Source: Caldilineaceae bacterium
GTDB taxonomy: Bacteria; Chloroflexota; Anaerolineae; Caldilineales; Caldilineaceae
Reading direction: 5' to 3'
NCBI GenBank assembly: GCA_026645575.1
Contig: JAPKMW010000021.1
Coordinates: 1-64,000 of the forward strand
Length of the DNA: 64,000 nt
Notes under the pieces: generated by a model
Told to the model about the DNA's origin: nothing
The model's input: the letters and a program-made list of their open reading frames with translations, nothing else
Databases searched by the model: none
Shown: in pieces, positions 34,393-44,614 of the stretch
Layout of the letters: every line of letters starts with the position of its first letter
Position numbering within the stretch: the first letter of the stretch is position 1
Translations under genes and position numbers: made by a program

Positions 34393-37017
34393 TCACCGGT
34401 TCACCAGTGGGAGGAATAGCCAACTATCCCCGCTACCGGTTGGTATACAATCAACCAGGTAGGTGGCCTCTGTCGTCACAATGGTTCCGTCAGGTTGCTG
34501 GACTTGTGCGCTGTTGCGAAGCCGGGATTGCCCATCGGCATCTGGCGGTGGACAAGCGTTTACTTCCAGCTCATAGTAAAGCCAAATGGCTACTTCTCGA
34601 CGCAAGCGACCCTGCCACTCGATCCGCCCGCTTGGCCCTTCCTTGGGCAGAAAAGTGATGGCTAAGGGGGTGATCCCATCATAATCCCCCCCCAAGTCGT
34701 TACTAGATACCACGAATTGAGGTGGTCCGGCCAGCGTAACGCCAGGCGGCAGATTATTCTGAAACAGGGTGGTTGCCGGCCTTGTTCCGGTAGTTGGCTC
34801 TATGAAAAAACTAAATTCGGCTTTGCTGCCGATCTGCACAGTTGGTGTAATTTCATTATTTGTGGATTGTTGCAATGATACCTGAATCGGCTCTCCTTGC
34901 GGCAAGCCGTCAACGAGATAATCCTCGGTTTCGCCAATTTGGAAGAAGGCTGGGTGCCGTGGGCCGCGCCCATCGGCCAGTGCGATAGGGGTAGGTCGCA
35001 GCGCCCGTTGTTCACTCAAGGTAAAGCGCACCCAGGCGCGTGGCGCTGCGTTCGGATTGTAGACAAGTTTGGTTGGAATTCGCAGATCCAGAAAATCGCC
35101 TGCGGCAATCTGACTGGTGTCGATGGCCCAATCCTGCACGATCCACTCAAAGGATTTGCCACCGAGTGGGTTCGCACTGGCAGGGCAGTCACCGCTGTCC
35201 TGCCAATCGCCGTCACGATTCCCGTCAAACCAAACATTGAGCCAGATCTCTTCAAGGCTAGTCGGCAAAGCACTACGGCTCACGCGCACCAGAAGCGTTG
35301 ATGTTTCACAATTGAGCATTGGAACAAACGGATTTTTCCAACCATCATCATTAAAATCAAAATCTGCAACATCTTCTATACCGTTGTCACCATTGTTAAG
35401 AATATTTGTATCGGTACGCCATGGTTCACTTTCATCATTCAGCATTAGATCCGCATCAACCTCAGCGTCAATGTCACTGCCTAGCCAAAAATGGTCGATA
35501 CGATGGGTTGGCCCGCTGCCTTCACCAGGCGGTGTACCCTCCCATACGGTAGGAAAGCGCCCCAAAACGCCGGTTTCTTGATAAGCGGTATTGTTTAGCC
35601 CATGATGATTACTCTCACTATCGGGGGCGTCGCCAAAGTCAGTCCAGGGTTGAGTTTCCATACAATTAACTGCAACTGCGCTTTGGACAGTTGGATTGAT
35701 TGGGGTGATCAAGCCTGTGTTAAAAACGGTGGCCTGGCTGGTGATCACGGCGCCACAGCGAACACGGTCTTGTATCCGCAATTGAAAACGCAGTTGCATT
35801 GTACTACGTTCAGGCACAACCCCACTCCAAGTCTGTTCCTTCGTAGTCGGATTATAGATAAGTGGGCCGTTAGTCGCCGTGGCGCTCCCTGGCACATAAA
35901 TTGCGCCTATAGGAATGGCGCTAAAAACTTGGAAGATGTCGGTCGGTAAGTCGCTTGGATTGGTAATGGTCAGTTGATAATCAATAATGCCACCGGGGCT
36001 TGTTTCAGTCAGATTGCTTTGGCTGCTAAATTGTAGTACCTCGATCCTTGGGCAGCGATACTCAACCTTGGCGACCGCAGAATGTACTTCCCATAGGGTG
36101 GGCGCAATGAGATACGCGTGACTGTTGAGCGTTTTACAGGTTCCAAAGCGGGTAATCTGGAGAGTATAGGTAAGCAACACGTTGCCCTGGGGGGCAATTG
36201 CGCCTTGCCAATAAACTGCATGTTGTTCATAACGATATGTTGCCTTACCATGCGAAGCCCTCAAGGTGTCGGTTAAATAAGTTGTTTCGTGAGGCAAGGG
36301 CAGCGTCGTTGTGAGGATTAGATTGTTGACGGTTACTGGGCTACTGTTGTGAATCGCAACTTGATATTCGATTACACCAAAAAAGGCTGTTGTCGTCACG
36401 TTACTAGTGTGCGTCAGTTGTAAAGCGGGAATACAGTTCAATTCAACAAATCGTGTGTTTGTAATGTCTGGAGCAAATTGCGGTAGATGGATCTCGCCTG
36501 TCATGGTAATGTTATCTGGGCAATTACTTTCCTCTTTCACCTTCACTGCAAATCGGATATGGACTATTGTCTTTGGCGCAAGTTTACCTGCCCATTTAAT
36601 ATTATTAAATGGATCATAGTAGGCGCTAGATTGTGTAGTTTGCGTAATGAGCGTTGAGATGAACTGAGTTGTCACCGTGTCGGATACATAGGTGGTGTTC
36701 TTGGGGATTCGAACCACAGCCGTAAAATTGGTTGTTGTTATTGTTGCATTGTTGGTAACTGTCATCGTGTAACGAAGCGTACTACCAGGAAAGGTCGAGG
36801 TGACATCAGATTGCATTCGAACGGTAAGTCCATCGTTATTAGTCAAATCATAAACCGGCAGCCATTGCTCCGCGTCCATGGTGGCGGCGGTAACGTGATC
36901 TGTTTGCACAAGGGAGAGCAGCAGAAAGCCTGCTACCAGCATAATTACGGTGATAGTTGCCGAAAGAAAGAGCAATACTTTGCTTCGCCCTATTCCATTC
37001 TGTTTAGATAACATCAT
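34393..37017 (-). CDS. Secreted surface protein with DUF11-like and GEVED domains, 874 aa
   Basis: Exported protein. Start chosen at ATG 37017 because GGGGA lies 8 nt before it; the frame is open to 37038. Signal/membrane helix at about 12-36 (VLLFLSATITVIMLVAGFLLL). Three or four DUF11-type beta-sandwich repeats (LRYTMTVTNNA, IEYQVAIHNSS, IDYQLTITNPS), then a GEVED domain (about 460-720) with DFGDAPDS, NGIEDVADFDFNDDGW and WFDGNRDGDWQDSGDC, likely calcium-loaded, and another sandwich. Ends SWLFLPLVNR, the shared C-terminal tail. Convergent with scpA, only 6 nt apart. Probably part of the sheath or outer surface; no enzyme motif seen. Confidence 0.8.
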   Translation of the reverse strand: MMLSKQNGIGRSKVLLFLSATITVIMLVAGFLLLSLVQTDHVTAATMDAEQWLPVYDLTNNDGLTVRMQSDVTSTFPGSTLRYTMTVTNNATITTTNFTAVVRIPKNTTYVSDTVTTQFISTLITQTTQSSAYYDPFNNIKWAGKLAPKTIVHIRFAVKVKEESNCPDNITMTGEIHLPQFAPDITNTRFVELNCIPALQLTHTSNVTTTAFFGVIEYQVAIHNSSPVTVNNLILTTTLPLPHETTYLTDTLRASHGKATYRYEQHAVYWQGAIAPQGNVLLTYTLQITRFGTCKTLNSHAYLIAPTLWEVHSAVAKVEYRCPRIEVLQFSSQSNLTETSPGGIIDYQLTITNPSDLPTDIFQVFSAIPIGAIYVPGSATATNGPLIYNPTTKEQTWSGVVPERSTMQLRFQLRIQDRVRCGAVITSQATVFNTGLITPINPTVQSAVAVNCMETQPWTDFGDAPDSESNHHGLNNTAYQETGVLGRFPTVWEGTPPGEGSGPTHRIDHFWLGSDIDAEVDADLMLNDESEPWRTDTNILNNGDNGIEDVADFDFNDDGWKNPFVPMLNCETSTLLVRVSRSALPTSLEEIWLNVWFDGNRDGDWQDSGDCPASANPLGGKSFEWIVQDWAIDTSQIAAGDFLDLRIPTKLVYNPNAAPRAWVRFTLSEQRALRPTPIALADGRGPRHPAFFQIGETEDYLVDGLPQGEPIQVSLQQSTNNEITPTVQIGSKAEFSFFIEPTTGTRPATTLFQNNLPPGVTLAGPPQFVVSSNDLGGDYDGITPLAITFLPKEGPSGRIEWQGRLRREVAIWLYYELEVNACPPPDADGQSRLRNSAQVQQPDGTIVTTEATYLVDCIPTGSGDSWLFLPLVNR

Positions 37018-37329
37018 TGAAATTGATCCCCATTTCACGAATAGAATATGTTCTATCCGTACTGCCTGTAGGCGCCAGGTGTTACAACCAAGTATAACGA
37101 ATTTTACTTTTGTTGAAATGGGTAAAAGGGTAGGTTACTGTTCATAAAAAAGATGGATGACAATTTTCATGCGCCTGTCAATGCGCACACTGTTTTGGGC
37201 GATGTTGTAAAGTCAATAGTTCGCTGTCGTGTAGTCCAGCGTCGAGTGATGGCAATGCCAGACATATTGCAGTCAACTGAAAGTTAGAGCGTAGATAGGC
37301 TAACACTAGGCTGACGAAGAAAAAAAGTT

Positions 37330-37365
37330 GAGTCCACCAACGTTGTGCCAGGCGTCGGTGGACTC
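37330..37365. repeat. 13-bp hairpin gagtccaccaacg
   Basis: Arms 37330-37342 and 37353-37365 pair at 12 of 13 positions with a 10-nt loop. Could be a terminal inverted element of a lost mobile sequence or a stand-alone hairpin. Confidence 0.6.
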
Positions 37366-37674
37366 GAGGAGGAAGGGAGGAACCAAAGGAGAGTAACCAT
37401 CGTGCGGAAGGACAAGCAAAGTTGGCTCCCCAGACAACTCTGCTCTGTTGAATCAAAGTGCTTACGCTCCAAGAGGAAAGCCCGACAAGGTGTGTGGACA
37501 TTACTCCTGTTCTTCAACTCAACTAGCTCTACTATAGCGAAAAGTATTTCTATCTTCAATCGACACTTTGCACAAGAAGCACAGAGAACTATTGTATAAA
37601 ACCGTGGAAAAGTAAGGAGCAGAAGGCGTTTTCTGTGCAGATTTTATAATGAGGACGTTTGGCCTCTTTGCCCC

Positions 37675-37703
37675 TTGACAACTGTGCCCGAAAATGATAA
37701 GTT
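37675..37703 (+). promoter_or_regulatory. Possible promoter for the baeRF gene
   Basis: Perfect TTGACA at 37675-37680 but no good -10 at the right spacing (TAAGTT at 17 nt, GATAAG at 15 nt). A separate perfect TATAAT lies at 37645-37650 without a -35. Confidence 0.3.
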
Positions 37704-37770
37704 GCCACTACGCACTCTACACCCCATATACCCACTATGTACCTAATAACGCAAGGCCAAGGAGGTTGTT

Positions 37771-38856
37771 ATGCTAAGTCCATTCGATATCCAACCGCTT
37801 GTTGAATTTGAGAATCCAGACCATCCAGTCCTCAGCGTCTATCTTCATGTGGACCCACAAGAACGCTCCGTCGAGAATTATCGGCTGGCGTTGCGCAATC
37901 TGCTGGGTAAAGCGGAAAAAGCCGACAAGGCGGACATTGTGCGTGTGCAAAATTATATTGAAATGGGCTACAACCGCCAAGGGCGCAGCGTGGCCATGGT
38001 GAGTTGCGCCGCTGCTGATTTCTGGTGGGCGCAGAGCTTTCAGGCCCCCATGCCCGACAAAGTTTTTGTCTCCTACCGCCCCTACATCCGTCCCCTTGCT
38101 ACTCTGCTAGATACCTACGAGCGCTATGGCATAATTCATGTTGATCAAGAAGGCGCCCGTCTCTACATCTTCCATGCCGGCGATTTGGAGAGCGCCGATG
38201 GTTATCTCGGCGAAGAGATCAAAGTCCATCGCGCCGGCGGCTGGTCGGCGCAACGCTATCAGCGCCAGGAGATGCAACAGGCGCGCCAAAATTTGCAGGA
38301 CGCCGCCGAAATGGCCGAAACCTTCTACCGGAAAGCGGATACGCGCCGCTTACTTCTGGCCGGCACCGACAAGAATGTCGCCCATTTTAAGGAATTACTC
38401 AGTCATCGTCTGCGCGCGATGGTGGTGGGGCAATTGAACGCCAATGCCACGGCCACGCCCGCTGCTCTACGTGACCAGGCGGCGGCGCTCGTGCAAAAAG
38501 CTGCCGACACTGAAGCCAACGCCCTTGCTGATCAAGTGATCGCCACCGTGCAGCAAGGCGGCAATGCGATCCTCGGTCTGGCCGAAACGTTGACCGCAGT
38601 GCAGACCGGTCGCGCCCATCATGTGGTCGTCCTGGCTGACTATGAGCAATCGGCCTATCGCTTTGTCGATTCGGGCTATATTCTGCTCGAACTCAATGAA
38701 AAGAGTGAACTCGCCAGTGGTCGCATCCAAAGCCTGCCCGATGCCGTCGATAGTGTCCTCCGGCGCGCCCTGGCTCAGGGTATCGGCGTCACTATTCTTG
38801 ATCAACACGCTGGCCTCGCTACTGCCGGCAAAATCGGCGCCTTGACCCGCTATTGA
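37771..38856 (+). CDS. Bacterial eRF1/Pelota-like protein (baeRF family 10-type), 361 aa
   Basis: Resembles bacterial archaeo-eukaryotic release-factor-like proteins: an N-terminal domain ([12 protein letters not shown] near residue 20), a middle domain with [17 protein letters not shown] (about residue 150) at the place of the GGQ loop, and an L7Ae-like C-terminal domain ([38 protein letters not shown]...). These proteins are thought to act at stalled or hibernating ribosomes. The GGQ is replaced by GGWS, so peptidyl-tRNA hydrolysis cannot be assumed. Good ribosome site AAGGAGG before ATG 37771. It sits upstream of clpC, consistent with a stress setting, but has its own downstream palindrome. 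Confidence 0.75.
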   Translation: MLSPFDIQPLVEFENPDHPVLSVYLHVDPQERSVENYRLALRNLLGKAEKADKADIVRVQNYIEMGYNRQGRSVAMVSCAAADFWWAQSFQAPMPDKVFVSYRPYIRPLATLLDTYERYGIIHVDQEGARLYIFHAGDLESADGYLGEEIKVHRAGGWSAQRYQRQEMQQARQNLQDAAEMAETFYRKADTRRLLLAGTDKNVAHFKELLSHRLRAMVVGQLNANATATPAALRDQAAALVQKAADTEANALADQVIATVQQGGNAILGLAETLTAVQTGRAHHVVVLADYEQSAYRFVDSGYILLELNEKSELASGRIQSLPDAVDSVLRRALAQGIGVTILDQHAGLATAGKIGALTRY

Positions 38857-38941
38857 TGGTAGATTTTGGATTGTATGGGTAGGTAACTTGCCGGGGTAAT
38901 CCAAAATCGACAATCCAAAATCGACAATCCAAAATCTACCA
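38857..38941. repeat. Perfect 18-bp palindrome with direct repeats
   Basis: Arms 38857-38874 and 38924-38941 are exact complements (tggtagattttggattgt). The right side also repeats aatccaaaatcgac twice before the arm. It begins right after the baeRF stop. Confidence 0.9.
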
Positions 38942-39047
38942 TCTAAAATCCAAAATTCCTTGTGTTAACTTTTTGTTTTCGCGCTATTTGTCTTGCATTA
39001 GAGAAGAAGATATTTGGAATCTGACCTACCCATTTTAACGTCTTCCA

Positions 39048-39056
39048 TGATATAAC
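39048..39056 (+). promoter_or_regulatory. Possible extended -10 for clpC
   Basis: TGATATAAC fits an extended -10 (TGn plus TATAAC). It lies upstream of the large palindrome at 39072-39204, which would then be in the 5' leader of clpC. No -35 and no clear CtsR or CIRCE operator seen. Confidence 0.3.
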
Positions 39057-39071
39057 TAGAACATACATTTC

Positions 39072-39204
39072 TCGTGTAGTCAGGAGTCGCAAAGTCGCGT
39101 AGTCGCGAGGTCATTAAATCGTTTGCGTGGACATTTGTTCACCGATTCTTGGACAGACCAATGGACTAAACGACTACGCGACCAAGCGACTCTGGACTAC
39201 ACGG
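39072..39204. repeat. 33-bp imperfect inverted repeat (gtcgcgtagtcg words)
   Basis: Left arm about 39073-39105 and right arm about 39171-39204 pair over some 33 positions with few mismatches; the loop is 65 nt. It ends 30 nt before the clpC start, so it may fold in the clpC leader. Confidence 0.85.
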
Positions 39205-39235
39205 TGTAGGCACAGCAACCAAGGATTTAACAATC

Positions 39236-41731
39236 ATGATGCGATTTGATCGATTTACCGAAAAAGCGCAAGAAGCCGCTATGCGGGCCTATGAAATCTT
39301 GCAGCATTATAAACATACACAGGTTGACACCGAGCACATGTTCCTGGCGCTGGCGCAACAGGAAGACGGGACAATCCCGCAGATTTTGCAAGCCGCCGAA
39401 GCCAATGTGGATGTGATTGTCCGCAAGCTGGAGACGGTGTTGGAGAGTGCCCCCAAGGCCAGCAACAATCCGTATGGCAATGCGCAGACGGCGCAAGTCT
39501 TTATCACGCCGCGGCTCAAGCGGGTCATGGATGTGGCCCAGGAAGAGGCCGGCAAGATGAAGGATGAGTATGTTGGTACGGAACATATCTTCCTAGCGAT
39601 TGCCAGTGAACGCAACACCCCCAGCGCCAACATTCTGCGCGAGGCGGGTGTCAACAAAGAACGCATTCTCGACGCCATTCGCGACTTGCGCAAAGGGCAA
39701 CGCATCACCGAACCCAATGCCGAGAGCAAATATCGCGTTTTAGAAAAATATGGCCGTGACCTGACCAATGCGGCCCGTGAAGGCAAGCTCGACCCGGTCA
39801 TCGGTCGCGACACCGAAGTCCTGCGCATGATGCAGGTTCTCTGTCGCCGCACGAAGAACAACCCGGTTTTGATTGGTGAGGCTGGCGTGGGTAAGACCGC
39901 TATTGTCGAAGGGCTGGCCCAGCAGATTGTCAACAACGATGTGCCGGAACCCTTGATGGGCAAGCGGGTCATCTCGTTGGATATGGGCGCCATGTTGGCC
40001 GGCACCCGCTTCCGTGGCGAATTTGAAGAGCGCTTAAAGGCGTGTATCGAAGAAGTGCAGCGCAGTGAAGGGGAAATCATTCTCTTCATTGATGAGTTGC
40101 ACACCGTTGTCGGCGCCGGTAATGCCGCCGGTGCACTGGATGCCAGCAATATGCTCAAACCGGCGTTGGCCCGTGGCGAATTGCAATGTATGGGCGCCAC
40201 GACGCTGGACGAATACCGTCAGCACATTGAAAAGGATTCGGCCCTGGAACGCCGCTTTGCGCCGGTCTATGTCGATGAGCCAAATGTGGATGACAGCATT
40301 GACATCCTGCGTGGGTTGCGCCATCGCTACGAAGAGCATCACCATGTCACCTTTGAAGATGAGGCGCTGGTGCAGGCCGTCAAGCTGACCCACCGTTATG
40401 TCAACGACCGTCGATTGCCCGACAAAGCCATTGATGTGATGGACGAAGCCGCTGCCAAGTTGCGGGTCGCCATCTATTCCATGCCGCAGGGCTTGAAGAC
40501 GATGAAAGAAGAGTTGGACAAACTCGTCGCCGCCGAGGAAGCCGCCTGGGCTGCTCGCGATTACGAGAATGCTGCCCGTTATAAGACCGACCGTGTGCGC
40601 CTGGAAGAAGAATATACGACTGCCGTTGGCCAGTGGCGAGGCGAATCCGGCCTAGATGATGTGGTCGAAGCGCGGGATATTGCCCAAGTGGTCAGCACCT
40701 GGACCGGCATTCCGGTCAGCAGTGTACTCCAGACCGAGAGCGAAAAGTTACTCGATATGGAAACCCACCTGCGCCAGCGCATTATCGGCCAGGAACTGGC
40801 AGTGATCGCCGTCAGCGATGCCATCCGCCGGGCGCGCAGTGGTCTGAAGGACCCCCGCCGTCCGATTGGCACCTTCCTCTTCTTGGGGCCGACCGGTGTC
40901 GGTAAGACCGAGTTGGCGAAGGCGTTGGCTGGCTTTATGTTTGACGATGACGAAGCGCTGCTGCGCATTGACATGAGTGAATACCGAGAGCCGCATACGG
41001 TGAGCCGTCTCTTTGGCGCTCCTCCCGGCTATGTCGGCTATGATCAGGGTGGGCAATTGACCGAGCAGGTGCGCCGCCGCCCCTATCAGGTCATCCTCTT
41101 TGACGAGGTGGAGAAGGCGCACCCCGAAGTCTGGAACTCGCTGCTCCAGATCATGGATGATGGTCGCCTGACTGATGGGCAGGGTCGCACGGTGGACTTC
41201 CGCAACACGGTGGTCATTATGACTAGCAACGTGGGCGCCGACGTGGTCAAGCGTGGCCCGATGGGCTTTTCGACGCCGATCTTTGACGAGAGCAAGTACA
41301 GCCAGGGTGAGTACGCCAACCAGTTGAAGCGGCTCTTCCGTCCTGAGTTCTTGAACCGCATTGATGAGATCATCGTCTTTGATACGCTGACCAAGCCGGA
41401 AGTCCAGCGGATTGTCATGCTGCTGATGAATGACATCACCAGCCGCCTGGTCGAACTAGGCTTTACCGCCGAACTGAGCGAAGCCGCGGCTGCCCACTTG
41501 GCTGACATCGGCTACGACGCCAACTATGGCGCTCGCCCGTTACGCCGCCTCTTGCAGCGCCGGGTCGAGAACGAGTTGAGTAAGCGCCTGCTCAAGGGCG
41601 AATACCAGACCGGCGATCATGTCCTGATCGACTATGATCCCAACCAGGAAGGGGAGAGCAAACTCACCTTCACCAAGCTGGAACAGGCGCCGATTCCGGT
41701 CGAACTGCCGGTGACAGCGGAACAACGCTAA
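39236..41731 (+). CDS. clpC: ATP-dependent Clp protease ATPase ClpC, 831 aa
   Basis: HSP100 unfoldase that feeds ClpP. Order of parts: two Clp-N repeats (about 1-150), AAA-1 with GEAGVGKT and [13 protein letters not shown], a UVR-type coiled middle (about 425-460, [21 protein letters not shown]), AAA-2 with [14 protein letters not shown] and [15 protein letters not shown], and a C-terminal D2-small domain ([19 protein letters not shown]). The UVR segment and VGFGxP-free loop support ClpC rather than ClpB. Start ATG 39236 (or the next codon) behind AAGGA. Followed by a clear terminator, so monocistronic. Confidence 0.96.
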   Translation: MMRFDRFTEKAQEAAMRAYEILQHYKHTQVDTEHMFLALAQQEDGTIPQILQAAEANVDVIVRKLETVLESAPKASNNPYGNAQTAQVFITPRLKRVMDVAQEEAGKMKDEYVGTEHIFLAIASERNTPSANILREAGVNKERILDAIRDLRKGQRITEPNAESKYRVLEKYGRDLTNAAREGKLDPVIGRDTEVLRMMQVLCRRTKNNPVLIGEAGVGKTAIVEGLAQQIVNNDVPEPLMGKRVISLDMGAMLAGTRFRGEFEERLKACIEEVQRSEGEIILFIDELHTVVGAGNAAGALDASNMLKPALARGELQCMGATTLDEYRQHIEKDSALERRFAPVYVDEPNVDDSIDILRGLRHRYEEHHHVTFEDEALVQAVKLTHRYVNDRRLPDKAIDVMDEAAAKLRVAIYSMPQGLKTMKEELDKLVAAEEAAWAARDYENAARYKTDRVRLEEEYTTAVGQWRGESGLDDVVEARDIAQVVSTWTGIPVSSVLQTESEKLLDMETHLRQRIIGQELAVIAVSDAIRRARSGLKDPRRPIGTFLFLGPTGVGKTELAKALAGFMFDDDEALLRIDMSEYREPHTVSRLFGAPPGYVGYDQGGQLTEQVRRRPYQVILFDEVEKAHPEVWNSLLQIMDDGRLTDGQGRTVDFRNTVVIMTSNVGADVVKRGPMGFSTPIFDESKYSQGEYANQLKRLFRPEFLNRIDEIIVFDTLTKPEVQRIVMLLMNDITSRLVELGFTAELSEAAAAHLADIGYDANYGARPLRRLLQRRVENELSKRLLKGEYQTGDHVLIDYDPNQEGESKLTFTKLEQAPIPVELPVTAEQR

Positions 41732-41744
41732 CAAGATTAAGGCT

Positions 41745-41777
41745 AAAAACGCCCACCAATACGGTGGGCGTTTTTTT
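41745..41777 (+). terminator. Rho-independent terminator of clpC
   Basis: GC-rich 9-bp stem cgcccacc/ggtgggcg with 4-nt loop, preceded by A-run and followed by T7. Fourteen nt past the clpC stop. Confidence 0.92.
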
Positions 41778-41812
41778 AGTGATTGTCGGTAGCATTTATC
41801 TTTTGCACACTA

Positions 41813-41821
41813 TGATATAAT
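41813..41821 (+). promoter_or_regulatory. Extended -10 promoter of the DUF1703-type gene
   Basis: TGATATAAT is a perfect extended -10. Start near 41828, about 50 nt before the ATG at 41880. No -35 needed for this class and none seen. Confidence 0.5.
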
Positions 41822-41879
41822 AATAGCGACTGTGTTGCCGTGTGTGAAGCGTGGGACGACAACGAACCGGAGGCAGGCG

Positions 41880-43604
41880 ATGCTCAAGTTACCGTATGGC
41901 ACTAGCAATTTTACCCAAATTGCTTATGAGAACTATTATTTTGTTGACCGTACTTCCTATATCGCCCAGTTGGAACAACTACCTGAACGGTATCTCTTCT
42001 TTTTGCGCCCGCGCCGCTTTGGCAAAAGTGTTTTTGTCTCCATGTTGCAATGTTATTATGGCCTAGAATTTGCCGACCAATTTATCCATCTCTTTGGTCG
42101 CTTTGCCATTGGTCAACAACCGACGCCAATGGCGAATCGCTATTTGGTGTTAAAGCTCGATTTTAGTCATATCAATACGCAGAGCCGCGAAAGCACCTTT
42201 ACCGGTTTTTTAGAAAATGTGAAAGATGGTATTAGCAATTTTTGGGCTGCCTATCAGGAGTATTATGCGGAAGAAGATCGGGAATATATCTTTACCGCGA
42301 CCGAGCCAACCATTGTGATCAGCCGCCTTTTTGAACGCACCAAAAATCATCAGATTACGGGGAAACTGCCTTATAAAATCTACTTGCTGATCGATGAGTA
42401 TGATCATTTTGCCAACGAATTGGTCGCTTTTCGCATTGAAGAATTTAAGAACAGTGTGAGCCGCAATGGCTATGTGCGCAAGTTCTACGAGCGGATCAAA
42501 ACGGCGACTGGTGATGGGGTGGTGGATCGCATCTTTATCACAGGCGTGTCGCCGTTGACATTGGATAGCTTAACCAGTGGCTTTAACATCGGCACCCATT
42601 TGAGTTTAGAACTGCAATTTCACAACATGCTGGGCTTTACCGAGCCAGAAGTAGAAGAAATATTACGCGGTGTTGGCGTGACAGAAGATGCATTACCCGC
42701 CGTAATTGACGATATACGCCAGTGGTATAACGGCTACCTGTTCAATGGCAAAGCACAAACAAGGCTCTATAACCCAGATATGGTGCTTTACTTTGCCGTG
42801 CGTTATGGGCGTCAAGGGGCCTATCCTGAAGAGTTGTTGGACACCAATATTGCCAGTGACTATGGTAAGCTGCGCGACCTCTTCCGTGTCGAGGGGCAGG
42901 AGGTGCAGAATCTGGCGGTTCTCAATGAATTAATCACCGAAGGGCAGGTAGCCGCCCAGTTGACGCGCCAATTTAGCTTTGAGAAAGATTTTGTTCGCGA
43001 TGATTTAATCAGCCTGCTCTTTTACCTGGGTATTGTCACGATCAAAGCAGCCCAATTGTCACGTTTTATCTTTGAGCCGCCTAATTTCGTCATCACCCAG
43101 CTTTACTTTACCTACTTTCAACGTATCATTTTGCAGCAAGCCGCCCTGCGTGGCGACGATCTGCGCATCTATGACCGCGTCCTCGATCTTGCCCAGGAAA
43201 ATAAGATCACCCCGTTGATCGAAGCGGTCGAGGCGATCTTATTGCAACTCTCGAACCGCGATGCCGTCGGCTTTGATGAAAAGTATGTCAAGGCGATCTT
43301 TGCTTCCTTGCTCTACTCCACCCAAATCTACACCGTTCATAGCGAATTTGAAACCAATCGCCGCTACGTCGATCTGTTGCTGACCCGGCGCCCGCCGATT
43401 GACCCCAACTATCAATTTGCCTTTGAGTTGAAATACCTGAAACTGGCCGACGCTGATCAACTCGAAACGGTGAAAGCGGAGGCGTTAGGGCAGATGCAAG
43501 ATTACTTGCAACATGACAAATTACGCACCCTCACCGATTTGCGCGCTTGGGTGATCGTCTTTGTCGGCCCCAAAGCGCAGGTGGTATTGCCGGTGAAAAG
43601 TTGA
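41880..43604 (+). CDS. AAA-ATPase-like / PD-(D/E)XK nuclease family protein (DUF1703 type), 574 aa
   Basis: Typical opening LPYGTSNFTQIAYENYYFVDRT, Walker-like RPRRFGKSVFVSML (about residue 50), and YLLIDEYDHFANEL as the Walker B region. The C terminus (about 480-560) has the nuclease-type core: FETNRRYVDLLL, FAFELKYLK, then VKAEALGQMQDY. The family is common in accessory DNA, often in many copies, and its role is unknown. ATG 41880 has GGAGG 6 nt before it; the open frame from 41832 is ignored. AT content is higher than in the genes before it, in line with acquired DNA, as for the restriction genes nearby. Confidence 0.88.
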   Translation: MLKLPYGTSNFTQIAYENYYFVDRTSYIAQLEQLPERYLFFLRPRRFGKSVFVSMLQCYYGLEFADQFIHLFGRFAIGQQPTPMANRYLVLKLDFSHINTQSRESTFTGFLENVKDGISNFWAAYQEYYAEEDREYIFTATEPTIVISRLFERTKNHQITGKLPYKIYLLIDEYDHFANELVAFRIEEFKNSVSRNGYVRKFYERIKTATGDGVVDRIFITGVSPLTLDSLTSGFNIGTHLSLELQFHNMLGFTEPEVEEILRGVGVTEDALPAVIDDIRQWYNGYLFNGKAQTRLYNPDMVLYFAVRYGRQGAYPEELLDTNIASDYGKLRDLFRVEGQEVQNLAVLNELITEGQVAAQLTRQFSFEKDFVRDDLISLLFYLGIVTIKAAQLSRFIFEPPNFVITQLYFTYFQRIILQQAALRGDDLRIYDRVLDLAQENKITPLIEAVEAILLQLSNRDAVGFDEKYVKAIFASLLYSTQIYTVHSEFETNRRYVDLLLTRRPPIDPNYQFAFELKYLKLADADQLETVKAEALGQMQDYLQHDKLRTLTDLRAWVIVFVGPKAQVVLPVKS

Positions 43605-43615
43605 AAGCTCCTCGC

Positions 43616-44548
43616 TCACTGCCCTGTTACCGCACTCGCATGACGGAAAATATGACGTAACTTCTGCACCACGCCATCTGGCAACGGGGGGCGACAGAGC
43701 GAAGCAATGTTGGCTTGCAGATGGGCCAAGTCGCCCGTCCCTGACAAGACCACATGGACGCCCGGCTCATAGCGGCAGAAGCGGTAGGCGGCATCGACCA
43801 AACTGGTGGCGTCTGACTCCGCCAACACAAAGCCGAGCGGATTGGCTAGATCAACTTCGCTAGGATCAAGTTGACCTGCCGCCACCAGGGTTTGCACCGC
43901 TTCCCGCAGCTTATCGGGTTGACTCAGCGCCTTGCGCACAGCAAACATAATTTGCACAGCCACATTCTGGGCAATGGTTGCCGGGAAGACCTTTTCCCGC
44001 GCCGTCTGATTGAGGATATTAAAGCCAACCATGGCCACATCCCACACATCATCGGGCAGGGAATCGATCAGCATCTGGTGGGTTTTGTCCTCGTTGAACA
44101 TCTCGGAGACGCCGATAAAGCGGATCTTGCCCTCGGCCCGTAGATCGAAAAAGGTGGGTAAAATTTCATCGCGCAGCATCGGGTAATGTTCCGGGTTGAC
44201 ACCGTGGAGGTTGTAGATGTCAATATAGTCGGTTTGCAGCCGCTTCAGACTTTCTTCCAAGCCCTGGCGCACCAACGCTGGACTGATCGCCTCGCGATAG
44301 CTCTTTTTCGTCGAAATGACGACGCTGCTCCGGTCAACCCCTTTAATCGCTGCCCCAACCAATGCTTCTGTGTGATAAGCTTCCGCCGTATCAATGAAAT
44401 TGACGCCGGCAGCCAGCGCCGCCCGCACAATCGCAATGGAATCAGCGTCGCTCTTCTTGGCGCTTTGTCCAATCCGGCTCGACCCGCCACACCCTAAGCC
44501 CATGACGCTAACTTGTAAGCCGGTGCGACCAAATGTTATGTAATCCAC
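43616..44548 (-). CDS. Aldo/keto reductase, 310 aa
   Basis: NAD(P)H-dependent carbonyl reductase of the AKR family. Signature FGRTGLQVSVMGLGCGG, catalytic tetrad visible as Asp/Tyr in FIDTAEAYHTE, Lys in VISTKKSY and His in YNLHGVNPE. The C-terminal cofactor part reads VVLSGTGDLAHLQAN. Length normal. Converges with the preceding gene (11 nt apart). Substrate unknown. Confidence 0.93.
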   Translation of the reverse strand: MDYITFGRTGLQVSVMGLGCGGSSRIGQSAKKSDADSIAIVRAALAAGVNFIDTAEAYHTEALVGAAIKGVDRSSVVISTKKSYREAISPALVRQGLEESLKRLQTDYIDIYNLHGVNPEHYPMLRDEILPTFFDLRAEGKIRFIGVSEMFNEDKTHQMLIDSLPDDVWDVAMVGFNILNQTAREKVFPATIAQNVAVQIMFAVRKALSQPDKLREAVQTLVAAGQLDPSEVDLANPLGFVLAESDATSLVDAAYRFCRYEPGVHVVLSGTGDLAHLQANIASLCRPPLPDGVVQKLRHIFRHASAVTGQ

Positions 44549-44614
44549 GGTGTGATTCCTTTTGTCTCTTTCTATTTTGTGTTAATCGAGTCAACTGTGT
44601 AAGTCCTGCTGCGG

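Larger units (their letters stand above)
37018..37770. other. 753-nt gap, possible decayed coding sequence
   Basis: No intact gene. Minus-strand frames between 37178 and 37559 (107 and 91 codons, overlapping in different phases) look like fragments of one broken coding sequence: both are rich in Leu/Ser/Pro/Arg and neither has a ribosome site. I cannot place them in a family; a decayed transposase end is a guess. A 13-bp hairpin lies at 37330-37365, and candidate promoter elements for the baeRF gene at 37645-37703. Confidence 0.4.

Noticed and set aside
37178..37559. Transposase gene
   Set aside because: Frames are broken, without DDE or other motif; kept only as a possible decayed sequence.
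39307..40200. 297-codon minus-strand frame
   Set aside because: Antisense to clpC; Ser/Arg-rich shadow.
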